DNA of 64,000 nt from Undaria pinnatifida (lineage: Eukaryota > Sar > Phaeophyceae > Laminariales > Alariaceae). The position numbers were made by a program, and so were the translations under genes. Numbering within the stretch: position 1 is the first letter of the stretch; every line of letters starts with the position of its first letter. Below the pieces are notes generated by a model. The model was not told the origin of the DNA and did no database searches. It saw only the letters and a program-made list of their open reading frames with translations. The DNA lies in assembly GCA_012845835.1 (NCBI GenBank), contig JABAKD010000013.1, positions 6,647,628 through 6,711,627 of the forward strand, in the 5' to 3' direction. Shown one piece after another: positions 53,174-64,000 of this stretch.

Positions 53174-54787
53174 TGTCCAGCCGAGCAGGGGAGAAACGGA
53201 GGGCAAGGGAGAGAGGTAAAGCGAGAAACCTAGATAGCGAGGAAGATAGATGGAGATAGCCCAAGAATGAGAGAGAAAAGAGACCGCTCTTCTATCTCGG
53301 GCAGAGGGCACGTCTACTCTGTCCAGCAATAGTGCAGCGTAGCGGCGGCCAACAATTTTGATCCGGGCTCTGGACGGAAGATGTGGTGCCCTTTGTGGTC
53401 CGGTGTGGCGTGTGGCTCCTCGTTTGAGGAATGCCTCCAATAAGAAACTTGTTTCCCAAACAAAACTTCCCCTATCGTCCCAGGCAATGTGGCCTGTGAC
53501 TCCTCACCTTGAGGAGTCCAGTTACACAAAAATATTTTGGCTCTCAAGCACAGCTGCTGATGTCACAGTATCGTCCTCTTACCTCTCTTACCCTACACGT
53601 CGCTTTCTTTCGGGAAAGCACGGCGCATCATTGGCGTACCGCGATTACTTTGCAATGCGTTTTTGTTTTTCTGTTTCACAGTCCGCGACCGCATTCCTCT
53701 CGACAGTAGAACAACAAATCATTACGGGCACTGGGTGCGCTGATGCCGTTGGGTAGGAAAAACGGCCTGAACTACAATATCGATCCGACCCTAACGCCAA
53801 GTTGATTTGTCCGCAAACACGTGGGCGCAGTTGAAAGGCGGTTAATAATGCCAAGACGACACAAAAGCATTATCTGTAGGTTAACGCACGCGGCATCACA
53901 AGACTCCTACTCCTACTGCCACAAGACCTGACTAATTCGGTGACATGTCGCCCCACAATGCCCGTGACGAAAACGCCTCCGAGGTTGTACGTCTCTCGTA
54001 GCGGGTGCATCCTACATACTGTAAGCCCATAACACAAAGTTTAACGCGGGCCCAACGCACGTCTTTTTTCTAGTACGAAAAGCATCCTACGAGCTATTAA
54101 TAGGCTACGGCTACGGTATTCTAAATCCCTTTGGGGTTTAGTTTCTGTTTTGGCTATTCCTCAGACAGCTTCGTATACAGATTCATTTATTTTTACCGCG
54201 GCTGATAACTTCCGCCTACGGGCCCCAACGGCCACGCGCTCGCGGCGGTGGCTCCGCACGTGTCACCCGCGCCCCCATCTGGAAAGCCTAGGTGGTCCTT
54301 CTCGTTGAGCTCGGCGAGAAGTCCCGGGAAAAGTCCCAACACGTTGACACCACCTGCCCAAAATCCTGAAAGTACGTGTATTCAAGACAAACACCCGCAG
54401 TATACTGACATATTGGTGGTTGTTGTCTAATCTCAGGTGAAACAAATACTGATTGAGCCAATGAACTAACCACTTGACCAAGCCTCTATTTTCAACTCGA
54501 AACTAGTCAACGTAAAGGAAACTATCTAGTCTAGTAATAGAAATCAACACGCGTAGTCTAATCAACGCACCTTTTGCTTATGCTGGGCGATTGTTTTTAA
54601 AACCATCGAGGTCGGGGTTGTGTGTTAAGCGATCACGGAACTATTAATAGTCGAGTGATTAACCAACAACAAACCACTTTTATTACCATCAAATAACCTC
54701 AGTTGCCTGATCATGGAAACGTCAAAATAGTGAATACTACAGTAGGTGGCCCCCTTTAAACTCCTTTAGAGCTCCTTGAAACCCTCC

Positions 54788-54855
54788 CTGTACTAATTCC
54801 AAGTAATTTGTCCCCCAAAACGGCTTTCCGGTTGTAAAGCTTTAAGGCGTTAAGG
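54788..54855 (+). repeat. Dispersed CTAATTCCAAG element, clearest copy
   Basis: GTACTAATTCCAAGTAATTT, GTCCCCCAAAACGGCTTTCC and GGTTGTAAAGCTTTAAGGCG in order. Other copies at 38.9, 40.0, 42.2, 42.6, 46.7, 52.9 and 56.5 kb. Confidence 0.65.
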
Positions 54856-56613
54856 GACCATGCATACTGCGTCAGGCCCCGAAGGTCCCTTATATAGCGA
54901 CCTAAAACGCCAGGAAGTACGGTATCGGCAGCCGCGACCTGTAATGTTGAGCACGCAGCGAAAAACGAGTACTGTTGTAGCAGTTTGAGCTGTCATCTCG
55001 AGTCGTTCAACTCCTTGCATTTTTCCGTTACAAAATTTGCGAAAGCCAGCAGCTCGCGGGTTTCTTCCTGCGTTCGATGCTGCAACCGTACGTTATTTCT
55101 CGGCATTTTGTTTTCCCTCTCAAACTTCCAAAAAGGGTTCGGTAACCCTCTTTTACTATTGTACTGCAATAGACATGTACACTAACTCCGAACCGCCTGG
55201 CCCCCAAAAACATGTGTAGAGTTCTAAAACACGGTTGATCATGTGCCTCCGACCCGCAGCGAACGTTGTTGATAAACCGCGCTGACAGAAGTGTGAAAGC
55301 TATCGCCCACTACAGTAGGTCAGGAACCCGGGCGCTTGTGAGAGGTTGCTCGGCCGTCCGCTTTCACCCCCCCACCCGTGGTATACACAAACAGCAGCAG
55401 CTTCATTTTAAGATCTTCTCCTGTAACAGCCACATACAGTGCTTCTGTGCATGCGTGGTGTTGTTGGTGTCGCTGTCACATTACCTGATCGCTAAGGCAT
55501 TGTCCGTAGTCACAGGACAGGCTCCAATACCGCTGGAGTGGAACAATAACTCAATGTGCGAGCATGTGTGCCATCCTATATAAGGAATACAGTCTCGATA
55601 ATTCCCACCCACGCCTCCTCTGGATTTCAAAATCACCCAAGCAGCCGACTCCGACGAGTGCCGTATGAATGGTTTTGCCGTGAAGGCGGCGACTCCACGA
55701 ATAAAAACATCAAAACAGTGCGACCGCCCACTAAATCGCAAGCTTCAAGCTTCCGTTATTCAGCCGCGAACGGGGTACACATCGCGAATCCTCCAGCTCG
55801 CACCAGAGCGTCTCAACCCCTTCAGAACTGCACAAACACAGTTTGGCGACAACAACTTGAAATAAGGTAGGTTCATTTAACCACTTGAACTAAGGTATTC
55901 ATGGGTACATTTGTACTTGAAATAATGTGTTTTTTTCATAATTAAAAAGGGGGTTAAAAGGGTCAACTGATGTCTAAAAGAGACACCCCGGACGAAGAAG
56001 GTCTGAAAACGGCAAAGCAGCTTAAGCATGCCCCTACCCCCAAAAGGACACGCTTCCAGCATTCGCCACTCTGAAACGTGGTGTGTCTGCGTCAATTAAA
56101 ACTCAGCCTCACAGCGAAGGTGCCTTTTGGGGAAGAAAATCTGCAAATATTGTAGTGATCGCTCACTGCGCCACCCCCCACCCAAAAGGACACGTATTCA
56201 GCATCCTTAACCCTTTTGAGTCCGCGTCACACGTTAAAAACTCGTATCTCACAGCTGAGGTTTCTTCAGCAACAAAGTAAAACAACTTTTCAAATCTCCG
56301 ATACATAGCCCTCCGAAACATTGCCTAACAAAACCAAATGCGACCGGCGTCAGAAAGGCGGCACGCCTCCGCCCCCACTCCCACACACACCGTGCGAAGA
56401 CAGAAAGAGGCACCTTGCTGTAGACCAGGGACTTAACCCTTTCACCACTGCAATCATTATCCCATACTAATTCCAAGTGTGTAGCGCGTCCCCATAACCC
56501 TGGATGCAATCCTAAAGGGGTTTGCACAAATGGCCCAACACTAATTCCAAGAAATGTATCCCCGAAACCGTGGGTGAGGTTCTAAATTAGGAACTCTACG
56601 TCGGTCCCCTCAA

Positions 56614-56685
56614 TCATTGTTTCGATTTGCGGACGGAATCTCTCCATAGCTTCTCCAGTTGTTTCTCGGATAAGGTTTCGTACAC
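56614..56685 (-). CDS. SAP protein exon 4 (C-terminus)
   Basis: Acceptor ACGTGCAG preceded by a C-rich run on the sense strand. Encodes VYETLSEKQLEKLWRDSVRK then SKQ and TGA at 56616-56614. Confidence 0.65.
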   Translation of the reverse strand: MYETLSEKQLEKLWRDSVRKSKQ

Positions 56686-59600
56686 CTGCACGTTTTAGGC
56701 CGCGGGAGAGGGGGGGGTGGGGGGGGGGGGGGATACTCAGTTTGTGCATGGCCGTAGTCGTATGACCATAGACCCTCGCATCCCTACTATACCGGGAATG
56801 AGCACGTCGGGTTTTCACCAACCAGGCTGAGGAGGGTGGGTGGGGGGACTTGAGACGCAGCGCACGTGACATTTTTATGGTTGCTGCAATGTCGTGTGTG
56901 TCGAAGAGCTGTACCTCACAAAGCTACGGTTCCCATTTTCCGCGAAAAAAAAAACAAACGTGCCAACCACATTCAAAGCCATGATTTACCGCATGAAACC
57001 CTAGCCTTGTTCATGGGACGCAACCTCTGTTCATGGCATGCAACCACTTTTCATATACACTTTTCTCTCAGGCAGAGTCAGCGCAGACAGACAGTTTTGA
57101 TCACACGGACCTGCACCCCGCCAGCCCCACCTCCGGCCTCACGGCATGTTAACCTTTCAACTTCGTCAGGAAGAGGAGAGTAGCGCCCCACCTTCTGTTA
57201 TACATCTACACGCACACATTGTTGCGGCAAAGAGACTCACGAGATTGGGTGCTTCAAGCCCTATAAGTATGCATTTACCACCTGTTGAGCTAAAGCTAAA
57301 CCAGTCACATGTGTCCGAACAGGTAGTTCCTTCTAACGAAAACACATCCCGGACGGAATACAGAATAACAAGGGTATATTCGGTAGGATACGTATCAAAG
57401 TAGACAGGGGGTGTTTTTATCGGCAAATACCTTGGCGAAGTCTACGGTATGATTCGGTACGACCTCAATACCGGTACCCGACACTTCGATACATTCGGTA
57501 CCACTCCAATACCGTTTCTTGACAGTTCGGGAAGTTTGGTACGCCCGCAAAAACACCCCCGGTACCGGCATACCCTACCGAACACACCCTTGCATATTCA
57601 CTACCTGTTGATATATTTGAGCCACGTGGCTGAAGTAGCTCAACGGGTAGTTCCTTCTACAAATAACAAGCACACATAACATACCATACCTCCGGGAAGC
57701 AATTGGGGAGGTCCTCGACCGTGGCCGTCATGTCCTCGACAGGGGCGTGTTGGAAGTTGTCGTCGGAGAGGGAGAACTTGAGCAGCCCTTCCGTGAGTCT
57801 CTCCGCTAGAACAGACTTAAGGCCGGTGGTAGGGAGTCCGATCGACTTCAGCTGCGCCTTCAGCTCTTCAACCTAGATCGGGGGGAAAGAGTGCGCCAGC
57901 AAAAATCGTAAGAACAAAAGGAAAGAGAAAGAGAAAGAGAAAGAGAAAGAGAAAGAGAAAGAGAAAGAGAAAGAGAAAGAGAAAGAAAAGGAGAAAGAAA
58001 AAGAGAAAGAAAAAGAGAAAGAGAAAGAGAAAGAGAAAGAGAAAGAGAAAGAGAAAGAGAAAGAGAAAGAGAAAGAGAAAGAGAAAGAGAAAGAGAAAGA
58101 GAAAGAGAAAGAAAAAGATAAAGATAAAGAAAAAGAGAGAAAGAGAAAGAGAAAGAGAAAGAGAAAGAGAAAGATAAAGAGAAAGAGAAAGAGAAAGAGA
58201 AAGAGAAAGAGAAAGAGAAAGAGAAAGAGAAAGAGAAAGAGAAAGAGAAAGAGAAAGAGAAAGAGAAAGAGAAAGAGAAAAGAGAAAAGAGAAAAGAGAA
58301 AAGAGAAAAGAGAAGGAGAACGAGAAATAGAAAGAGAAAGAGAAAGAGAAAGAGAAGGAAAGAGAAGGAAAGAGAAAATAAAAGCAAACGAGTGAAAGAA
58401 ACAGAAACAGAAACAGAAACAGAGAGAAGGGGATAGAGAAAGAGAGAATGAGAGAGACAGAGAGAGACAGAGATATAAGCAGAGACAGAGACAGAAGAGG
58501 GGGAGAGAAATAAAGGCAATTACAAAGACAGACAGATAGAGATAACAAAACGAAACAGACGAAACGTATGGAGAACGGGCAAGAGGATACAGCAAACGGA
58601 TAGAGAGGCCGAGGAGAAGAAGTGGGTGGGCGCGGGGGGAGACAGAAAGGCGATTCAAAACTAGCCGGAAGGTAGAAACTCAAGAGCCTTCAAGAGTGTG
58701 TGAAGGTACTGCTCAAAGAGTACGCCACGAAAGTCGTGGGCATTAATGCAACACTTCTACCACCAACAACACCGACACCACCAACACTACCACCAACACT
58801 ACCACCTTCACCTCCACCAATTCCAACAACACCGGAATCACCAACACCTAACCAACAAAAGCACCACCATTACCACCATCACCGCAAGCACCTAACACCG
58901 ATATTCGCACCACCGCTACCACCACCACCACTATAGACACCAACAACCATGGCCTCCCCCCACCCCCACCCCCCCCCGCGCAACACCACCGCCACCACTA
59001 CCAACAATTCAGCAAAGGCTGCCACAAAATGACTGCAGCCCGAAGGTACTCATACCTTCATCGCCTTCACAGCGCCCGCCATCGATGCAGGGTCTAGGTT
59101 ATCTTTCCACCACGCCTTAAAGCTCCCCTCTGTATCCAAGCCCTTGTCCTATCAGGCGTGGGGGGACGAAACGTCAATATCAGGCAGGCAGGCAGGCAAG
59201 GCAGGTAGACAGATAGACAAGTAGGCAACCAAACAAAGAACACCACCCACGAGCTCGGCGCGGATATTTTCTACGCCCCAAGTCCAAGTCCAGATTGCGT
59301 GATACCGGAACGATGGATGAAATGCCAATGCCCAACCGTGTATGAGACACACAAGAAGAAAAATGGAAAGTCCCCCGTCGTCGAGTTTTCGGGAGCGTTA
59401 TGTCGTAATGTTCGCGGGGCGCGGACGGCGGGGGGGGGAGTTATCCACTGTTTTGGACATCGTAATTTCAGGTCTACATTTTGTAGCAAGCGCACTGTCC
59501 GCATTTTTCAGGCACCACACACCACACAGTGCAGTAGTACACATACATTAAAGGTGCACGTTTGCGTTTTGACGTGTTGTCGTCACAACAGACAGGCGTT

Positions 59601-62358
59601 ATCTAGTTTGAAAACACATGCCCGCAGTCGACCGTAGAGAAAGCATCAACGTTTAATGGGGTCAGCAGGACACAACGAAACAGCCACGGCTGGACGCGAA
59701 GCACTACCCCCCGGCCTACCATTTGCCATGTGTTCTCGATACAGTCGTGGCCCCGCGTTTGTGCGGCACCCTTTGATAATAACGCCGAGCCTTAGTTTAG
59801 GGCTATGAAAATCTTTTGTCGTAACCTTCATACTATCCCTGGATAGTAAGGGGTTCCACTTTGCAGTGCGGGAGTTTTTATCTGGCAAGACACCAACCTG
59901 GCGGGAGACCGCGACGGTAGCGGCAAAGGCGGCGACGATAACGATACAATACTGGACTCTCTATAGTGCCAGTGTTTGCCAGTCGGAAATAACCGCACTG
60001 CAGCGTCTACCGAAATACTGCCACTACTGGTTGTTCCCATCTGCGCCAAACGATTTCACAGGCAGTATAACGGCCGACCGGCATTAAAAACCAACCGGCA
60101 CTATGGAGGTGCTTCTACCGTAGGGATAGGTGCGAAGAACAACCGAGTACAGCCCACACCCCCCCTTGTATATTTCCCGACAGAACACGCTATCACCCCC
60201 CACGCCATGCAACGCCTCCTTGCTAGGGTTATAAGTTGACAGGACTTTAAGGCTAGGCCACGGGGGATCGTACAGGGATATTTTGAGTAGGAGCTCTTAC
60301 GGAGGCATTTCGCGTACATCTAAAATCACTTGAAAATGGAGCATGACATCTGCAAATAAGATCCTTATTTCGAATTTTTAGAAAAAATGCAGCAAAGATC
60401 CAATAATACAGAGCTTTTCAGGTGCTTTTAGCCCTTTTTTGGACTCCATAACTAACTACCCCTATAGTAGCGTCCCTCTATCTTTCCTTCTAAGTCCTTA
60501 AACCCCACACATTACAGAGTTATACCATCCGCCTGGTGAACAGCAAGCTTTTGGTGAAAACCGTTTTTTCATCGGTGATGTACCCATTGTATTCGTCTCC
60601 CGCGAGTGAAATGAAATATTTCGGCGGTTTCAGTAGCTTTTGGTGTTGCTGCTCGCAAGTTCGAACTCACGAAAACATCTCGTGAGCCGCTTCTGGCCGC
60701 CTACGACTGCTGGCTGGCGCACCCGACGTTGTCATACGCCCCACCAGGAGCGTCCCTCAATTTCGCGGGCCGTGGTTGCTCGTGGGGAGCTGTAGCTGCT
60801 CGCCAAAGAAGTGCATACGTCATGTTGGGGGTCGTTCTTTGTCTCGTTTTGTGTATCCCAAATTTCGACCACTGCAGTGCCTCAAAGTCGAGGTGTGGAA
60901 CTCTGCTGAGAACCAGAGGGACACCGATCTGAAGAGACTCACAGCATCTGTGGATTAAGCCTTTTTTTCATTGGTGTCCGGGTCTGTGTTCCACGAACCA
61001 GCCGCAGCTCTAAACGCAGCGTGTTAACCTAGCCATGTATTTTTTACTGTAATCCGATAAAACATGTAGACATTAGAGATACTGGAAAACCGGGGACCAG
61101 GGGACGCTTGGATCCCCCCGTGGTCTTAATGCCTGGTAGCTATCAGTTGGGTGAAGAAGTAAACGCCAACTATTGACAGACCACGTAGTCTAATTTTTAT
61201 GAACAAACAAGCTAGAACAAACACGGCAAAATAAAGACAGCACTCCGCTAATCACCGCATGCCGCAAACTGCATTAACCTATACCAGATATCATTAAAGT
61301 CAACCGAAAGCCAGTCGGCGACTTAGTACTAGTAGCAGTCAACCAACTAACTCACAGCCTTATTCCTTCAGTCATTCTCGCTCTTCACACAGCACACTCA
61401 CCTGAACCTCTTTGATGTACCATGGAACCTTATCGTTCCCCATGTACATGCCCACAGGAGTCGTCGACCGACCCCTCCCCCTCCCCCTCCCTCCTCCCCT
61501 GCCCCGTCCCCCTCCCCTTCCCCTTCCCCTTCCCGCCGTATCCTGAACAACTCTTCTCCCCGGTTGCCCCCCGCCCGCAGCCTGTTGGCCGCGCCCCCCT
61601 TGCCCGTCCCGACCGGAAGGGCTTAAAACCTTGGCGGAATTCCACCCCTTTACCAGAGGATCCTCCCCGTCTATTCCCCTTCCTTTGCGGGAGCTTTCGC
61701 CAACCCCCGCTGCCGCTGCTGATGCCGTCCCTGGTCCCCTGTCACCAACCCCGCGTCCTGCGCTGGACCCCAGACGGCCACCTCCCCGACCTCCTCTCCC
61801 TCCCGCCAGGTCTAAGGACGGGCGTCGAGAGGAGTGTGCAGCGGGAGGGTCTATGCGGCCACGGTCGTTGTAAAAGTCGTCGCTGTCTGGGTCTGCACGT
61901 CGGGCAGCTAGGCGCCAGGACGAGGAGGGGGCAGTATTTAGTGTATTTGTGAAGCTAATGCTACCGCTGCTGTTGGCATGTTGCTGCTGCTGCAACATGG
62001 GTAGTCTCGTAGCAGCAGCAGGGTTGATGCTGCTGCTGATACGCAAGCCGTGGACATGCCGTGCCAGCACGGCGGATAAGTGGCGACGGTACCGTTGTGC
62101 TGCTGTTGCTGACGATGAGGATGGCAGCGAGTTGGTTATTGACCTCGTAGCTGCTGGTATAGCCGTGGAGAAGGCCGTTGTTGACGTTGCTCGTTTGCGG
62201 TTCCGGGGCTGCTTGTCGTTGCTGCGGCTCTTTGACGCGTGGTTTCGGGCGTGACACTGTCGACCTTCAACGCTGCTGCCGCCGCTGCCGCCAGCGAGAG
62301 CGAGCCCGGGACACAGAAGAAAGGAACCCGCGAGGGACGCCCAGAGTAAGACGTGCAT
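56614..62358 (-). CDS. SAP-domain, Arg/Gly-rich protein with signal peptide, 4 exons, 434 aa
   Basis: Exons on the minus strand: 62358-61402, 59148-59056, 57872-57690, 56685-56614, all phase 0. The start is the ATG at 62358, giving the hydrophobic MHVLLWASLAGSFLLCPGLA plus LA, a good signal peptide. Next comes a Ser/Ala/Arg-rich region, then an Arg/Gly-only tract at about 276-296. Exon 3 encodes VEELKAQLKSIGLPTTGLKS then VLAERL (351-376), a clear SAP helix-linker-helix as used in DNA or RNA binding. The protein ends LEKLWRDSVRKSKQ. In stramenopile algae a signal peptide on such a protein would suggest secretion or, with a following transit peptide, the plastid; this is inferred. RGG plus SAP points to nucleic-acid binding, possibly plastid nucleoid or RNA. 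No orthologue is recognised. Confidence 0.72.
57690..57872 (-). CDS. SAP protein exon 3 (SAP domain)
   Basis: Acceptor GATCTAG, donor GTATGG. Encodes the SAP motif (LKAQLKSIGLPTTGLKSVLA) followed by an acidic segment with VEDMTATVEDLPNCFPE. Confidence 0.85.
57919..58360 (+). repeat. (GAAAGA)n hexanucleotide tract in SAP intron 2
   Basis: About 440 bp of AGAAAG/GAGAAA with rare ATAAAG and GAAAAG variants. On the gene's sense strand it is a pure pyrimidine tract about 50 nt upstream of the exon 3 acceptor. Long Ser/Leu/Phe frames across it are artefacts. Confidence 0.95.
58758..58990 (+). repeat. ACC/CCA trinucleotide tract in SAP intron 2
   Basis: CACCAACACTACCACCAACA and similar imperfect repeats, ending in a C-rich run. 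Confidence 0.8.
59056..59148 (-). CDS. SAP protein exon 2
   Basis: Acceptor CTGATAG, donor GTATGA. Encodes DKGLDTEGSFKAWWKDNLDP then ASMAGAVKAMK. The codon phase and amphipathic composition fit, although this segment is not a known domain. Confidence 0.75.
59949..60121. mobile_element. Pogo-like MITE copy in SAP intron 1
   Basis: Left CTCTCTATAGTGCCAGTG and right ACCGGCACTATGGAGGTGCT + TCTACCGTA. Same family as 52989-53173. Confidence 0.65.
61402..62358 (-). CDS. SAP protein exon 1 (signal peptide and Arg/Gly region)
   Basis: ATG at 62358; 319 codons; ends GTTCAG|GTGAGT. Contains poly-Ser/Gln and Gly/Arg low-complexity tracts and the segment GMYMGNDKVPWYIKEVQ just before the donor. The frame is open a further 30 codons upstream but without another ATG. 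Confidence 0.78.
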
Positions 62359-64000
62359 TGCAGCCACACCAGCCAGCTGTGCCGCTCTGTATTGCTGAGG
62401 GTGGGTCGGTGTTGGCCGTCGATCATGGACATGCACCCCGAATGGCACATCCCTCCAAATGATGCAACTCCATTTTTTCGTCGTCCTTCAGGATTTAGGT
62501 TTCAGCAACTGCTTTCGGGTTCAGTGCACACTGGTTTGTCTGTGTCCCTGCTGTCTATAACGTTGGTCTTTGTCAAGCACATCGGGTCATGATCACAGCA
62601 CGCACGGGGAGGAGTATGGCTGGGCTGGCGACTCGTCGAGCAGGTAGGCATGCAGTAGTGGTTATGCTCGATGTGCTGCAAAGGCAGTCAAAGTGTTCTT
62701 TCGGTGACTGTATTCGACTTTTTAGACTGAAGTCCTGCAAATCAACACCTCGTGGAATCGTATACCGGCATATACCACCTGCACCATCAGGTCTTCGAAC
62801 GTCAGCACGGCAAGCACGGCAGCACGGCAGAAGAAGGACCCCGTGTTAAGCATGTGCGTTCGAGCTGGCGGCGTTCAAACGCCACACTTCATGTTTCAGT
62901 GCTGCTGGTTGCTGATCGGTCCTCGAGAGTATTTTGGCTCCCGTCGATTGATGCCCACGGAGAGGTCTGAGGTCTTGAGAGTGCGTCGACTTGGAACTTG
63001 GAGTGCGTCGGCTTGATCTTGGCACGCGTATATCTGTGCCAAGAACACACCAATATCGTACTCGTCTGTTGTTGCAGCAGTAGCCAGGGAATACGCGGTG
63101 TTTACGAGTTTGAAAAGCGTCGCAAAAATGCGTGATGCGGAAGTAGGCTCGAGCGAGACACTCTGGGCTTGGGATGCCCTCACTGCACTGCTGTGCGGGT
63201 GCGCGGCACAGCATCACCACCGCCGTATCTTCCCGTTCATGATGACGTCCCCTACTGCTTACGGCCGTGTGCTCGTACAACAGTATACGAGCATATGTGC
63301 AAACTGCAACAGCAGCAACGACAGCAACAAATCGGTACTACTGTAGAGGCTGACGCTGATGCCTACAGCAGTCCTGCTGTTGCTCTCATTGTCGGTGCGC
63401 TTCTAGACGGTTGCAGCGATATTCAAAGCGGGTCAGTACCTTGTAGACATTTCGGCGGAAGACATCGTGACACGCTTCGATCCCCCGCTACGTATCCATG
63501 GCGGCCTCGTCGCATAGTGCCGGATTTTCTCAGGGATTTCGTTTGTTACAGCAGCAGCAACCCCGCCTGGATCCGCTCGCGCCCCGACCCCTCCCTCTTT
63601 TGCGCTCTCGGAGAAGTCCCTCCTTGACCCACTCGTGCACCCGCCCCCTCCACCGCTTGGGTCTCTCGGAGGAGCTGTTTGGACTACCTGTCCTGTTTGG
63701 TGCAGCAACAGCGGTGCCGGTAGTTAGACGCTGTGCTTCTAGCAGTAGTTTGAAGCGGCAGCCGATGCGCGGGCTCAATACCGTACAAAAGTGTTTCTTC
63801 GGCGTGACAGTCAAGCCCTTTACACCTCCGCCGCTTGTCCCTCTCTTTCGTTCCTCAGGGCTTGCCGTGGCGGCGCCTCTAGTACGCGGCAGGGTTTCAG
63901 CACGTACGAAGGCAATGTACCGACAGGTGTGAGCGTCGTAGTGAAATCGGCTGTCATACCCCCCGCATACGTGAGCGGGCCAGACAATTAATCGTGCTCT
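62359..64000. other. Right-edge region, largely unassigned
   Basis: Likely contains the SAP gene promoter close to 62.4 kb. A good donor (CGAGCAG|GTAGGC) follows an ATG frame at 62588. Open stretches at 63000-63180 read protein-like on both strands, so I do not choose one. Confidence 0.4.
63407..63517 (+). CDS. Possible last exon of an unidentified plus-strand gene
   Basis: After the acceptor GCTTCTAG the frame encodes TVAAIFKAGQYLVDISAEDI, then VTRFDPPLRIHGGLVA and TAG (63515-63517). It is compositionally normal for a protein, and the frame is blocked upstream by the TAG of the acceptor itself. No family is recognised and preceding exons could not be identified. Confidence 0.3.
   Translation, partial: TVAAIFKAGQYLVDISAEDIVTRFDPPLRIHGGLVA

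Larger units (their letters stand above)
52813..56613. other. Intergenic region between convergent genes
   Basis: The prolyl oligopeptidase and SAP genes converge here. The region holds the MITE at 52989-53173 and CTAATTCCAAG elements at 52868-52950 (minus), 54788-54855 and 56466-56585 (plus, two copies). Open frames lack recognisable features. Confidence 0.5.

Noticed and set aside
57628-57665. TAGCTCAACGGGTAG resembling a tRNA A box
   Set aside because: No B box follows within a tRNA length. The segment is half of a direct repeat with 57275-57340.
57860-58683. Long minus-strand frames of 219-271 codons
   Set aside because: They are translations of the GAAAGA microsatellite (alternating Ser, Leu, Phe). 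All three frames are open, and the region lies in an intron.
60876-60958. Protein-like terminal frame (KVEVWNSAENQRDTD) after CACTGCAG
   Set aside because: Looks like a possible last exon but has no identifiable upstream exon or family. It lies inside intron 1 of the SAP gene on the opposite strand.

Overview
The window is intron-rich eukaryotic nuclear DNA. Short coding exons are separated by introns of 0.3-4.5 kb, with pyrimidine-rich GT-AG and some GC-AG splice sites. There are many microsatellites, a TTAGGG-type interstitial telomeric tract and several transposon classes, including a tyrosine-recombinase retroelement. There is no bacterial gene organisation. Gene architecture, a signal-peptide SAP/RGG protein and repeat content fit a stramenopile (heterokont) such as a brown alga. 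That is an inference; no rRNA or other marker gene is present.

Layout. (1) 1-2.6 kb: the 5' part of a minus-strand HAD/Cof-type phosphatase gene that runs off the left edge. (2) 4.87-10.23 kb: a tyrosine-recombinase (DIRS/PAT/Ngaro-like) retroelement with textbook split direct repeats, 199-bp inverted arms, a gag-like relic, a tyrosine-recombinase relic and a tandem array of reverse-transcriptase fragments. (3) 12.7-15.4 kb: a decayed multi-exon gene with a 3'-5' exonuclease (RNase D-like) domain joined to an unrecognised domain. (4) 16-24 kb: repeat-dense DNA with a telomeric tract, a TIR element carrying a Harbinger-like transposase relic, and a large palindrome made from two inverted LTR-leader-gag ends. 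(5) 26.86-52.81 kb: a complete 20-exon, plus-strand prolyl oligopeptidase gene predicted to encode 787 aa with an intact Ser-Asp-His triad. Its introns hold minisatellites, MITEs and duplicated segments. (6) 56.61-62.36 kb: a 4-exon minus-strand gene for a 434-aa protein with signal peptide, Arg/Gly-rich tract and SAP domain. (7) 62.4-64 kb: one possible terminal exon, otherwise unassigned.

The three supported host genes (HAD phosphatase, prolyl oligopeptidase, SAP protein) have no evident shared pathway. The most unusual structures are the split-direct-repeat element with its internally amplified RT array, the LTR palindrome, and the three GC-AG introns in the prolyl oligopeptidase gene, all with a GCGAG donor. 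Exon boundaries were assigned by reading frame, splice signals and agreement with the conserved protein family. All phases are consistent, but no transcript evidence was available.
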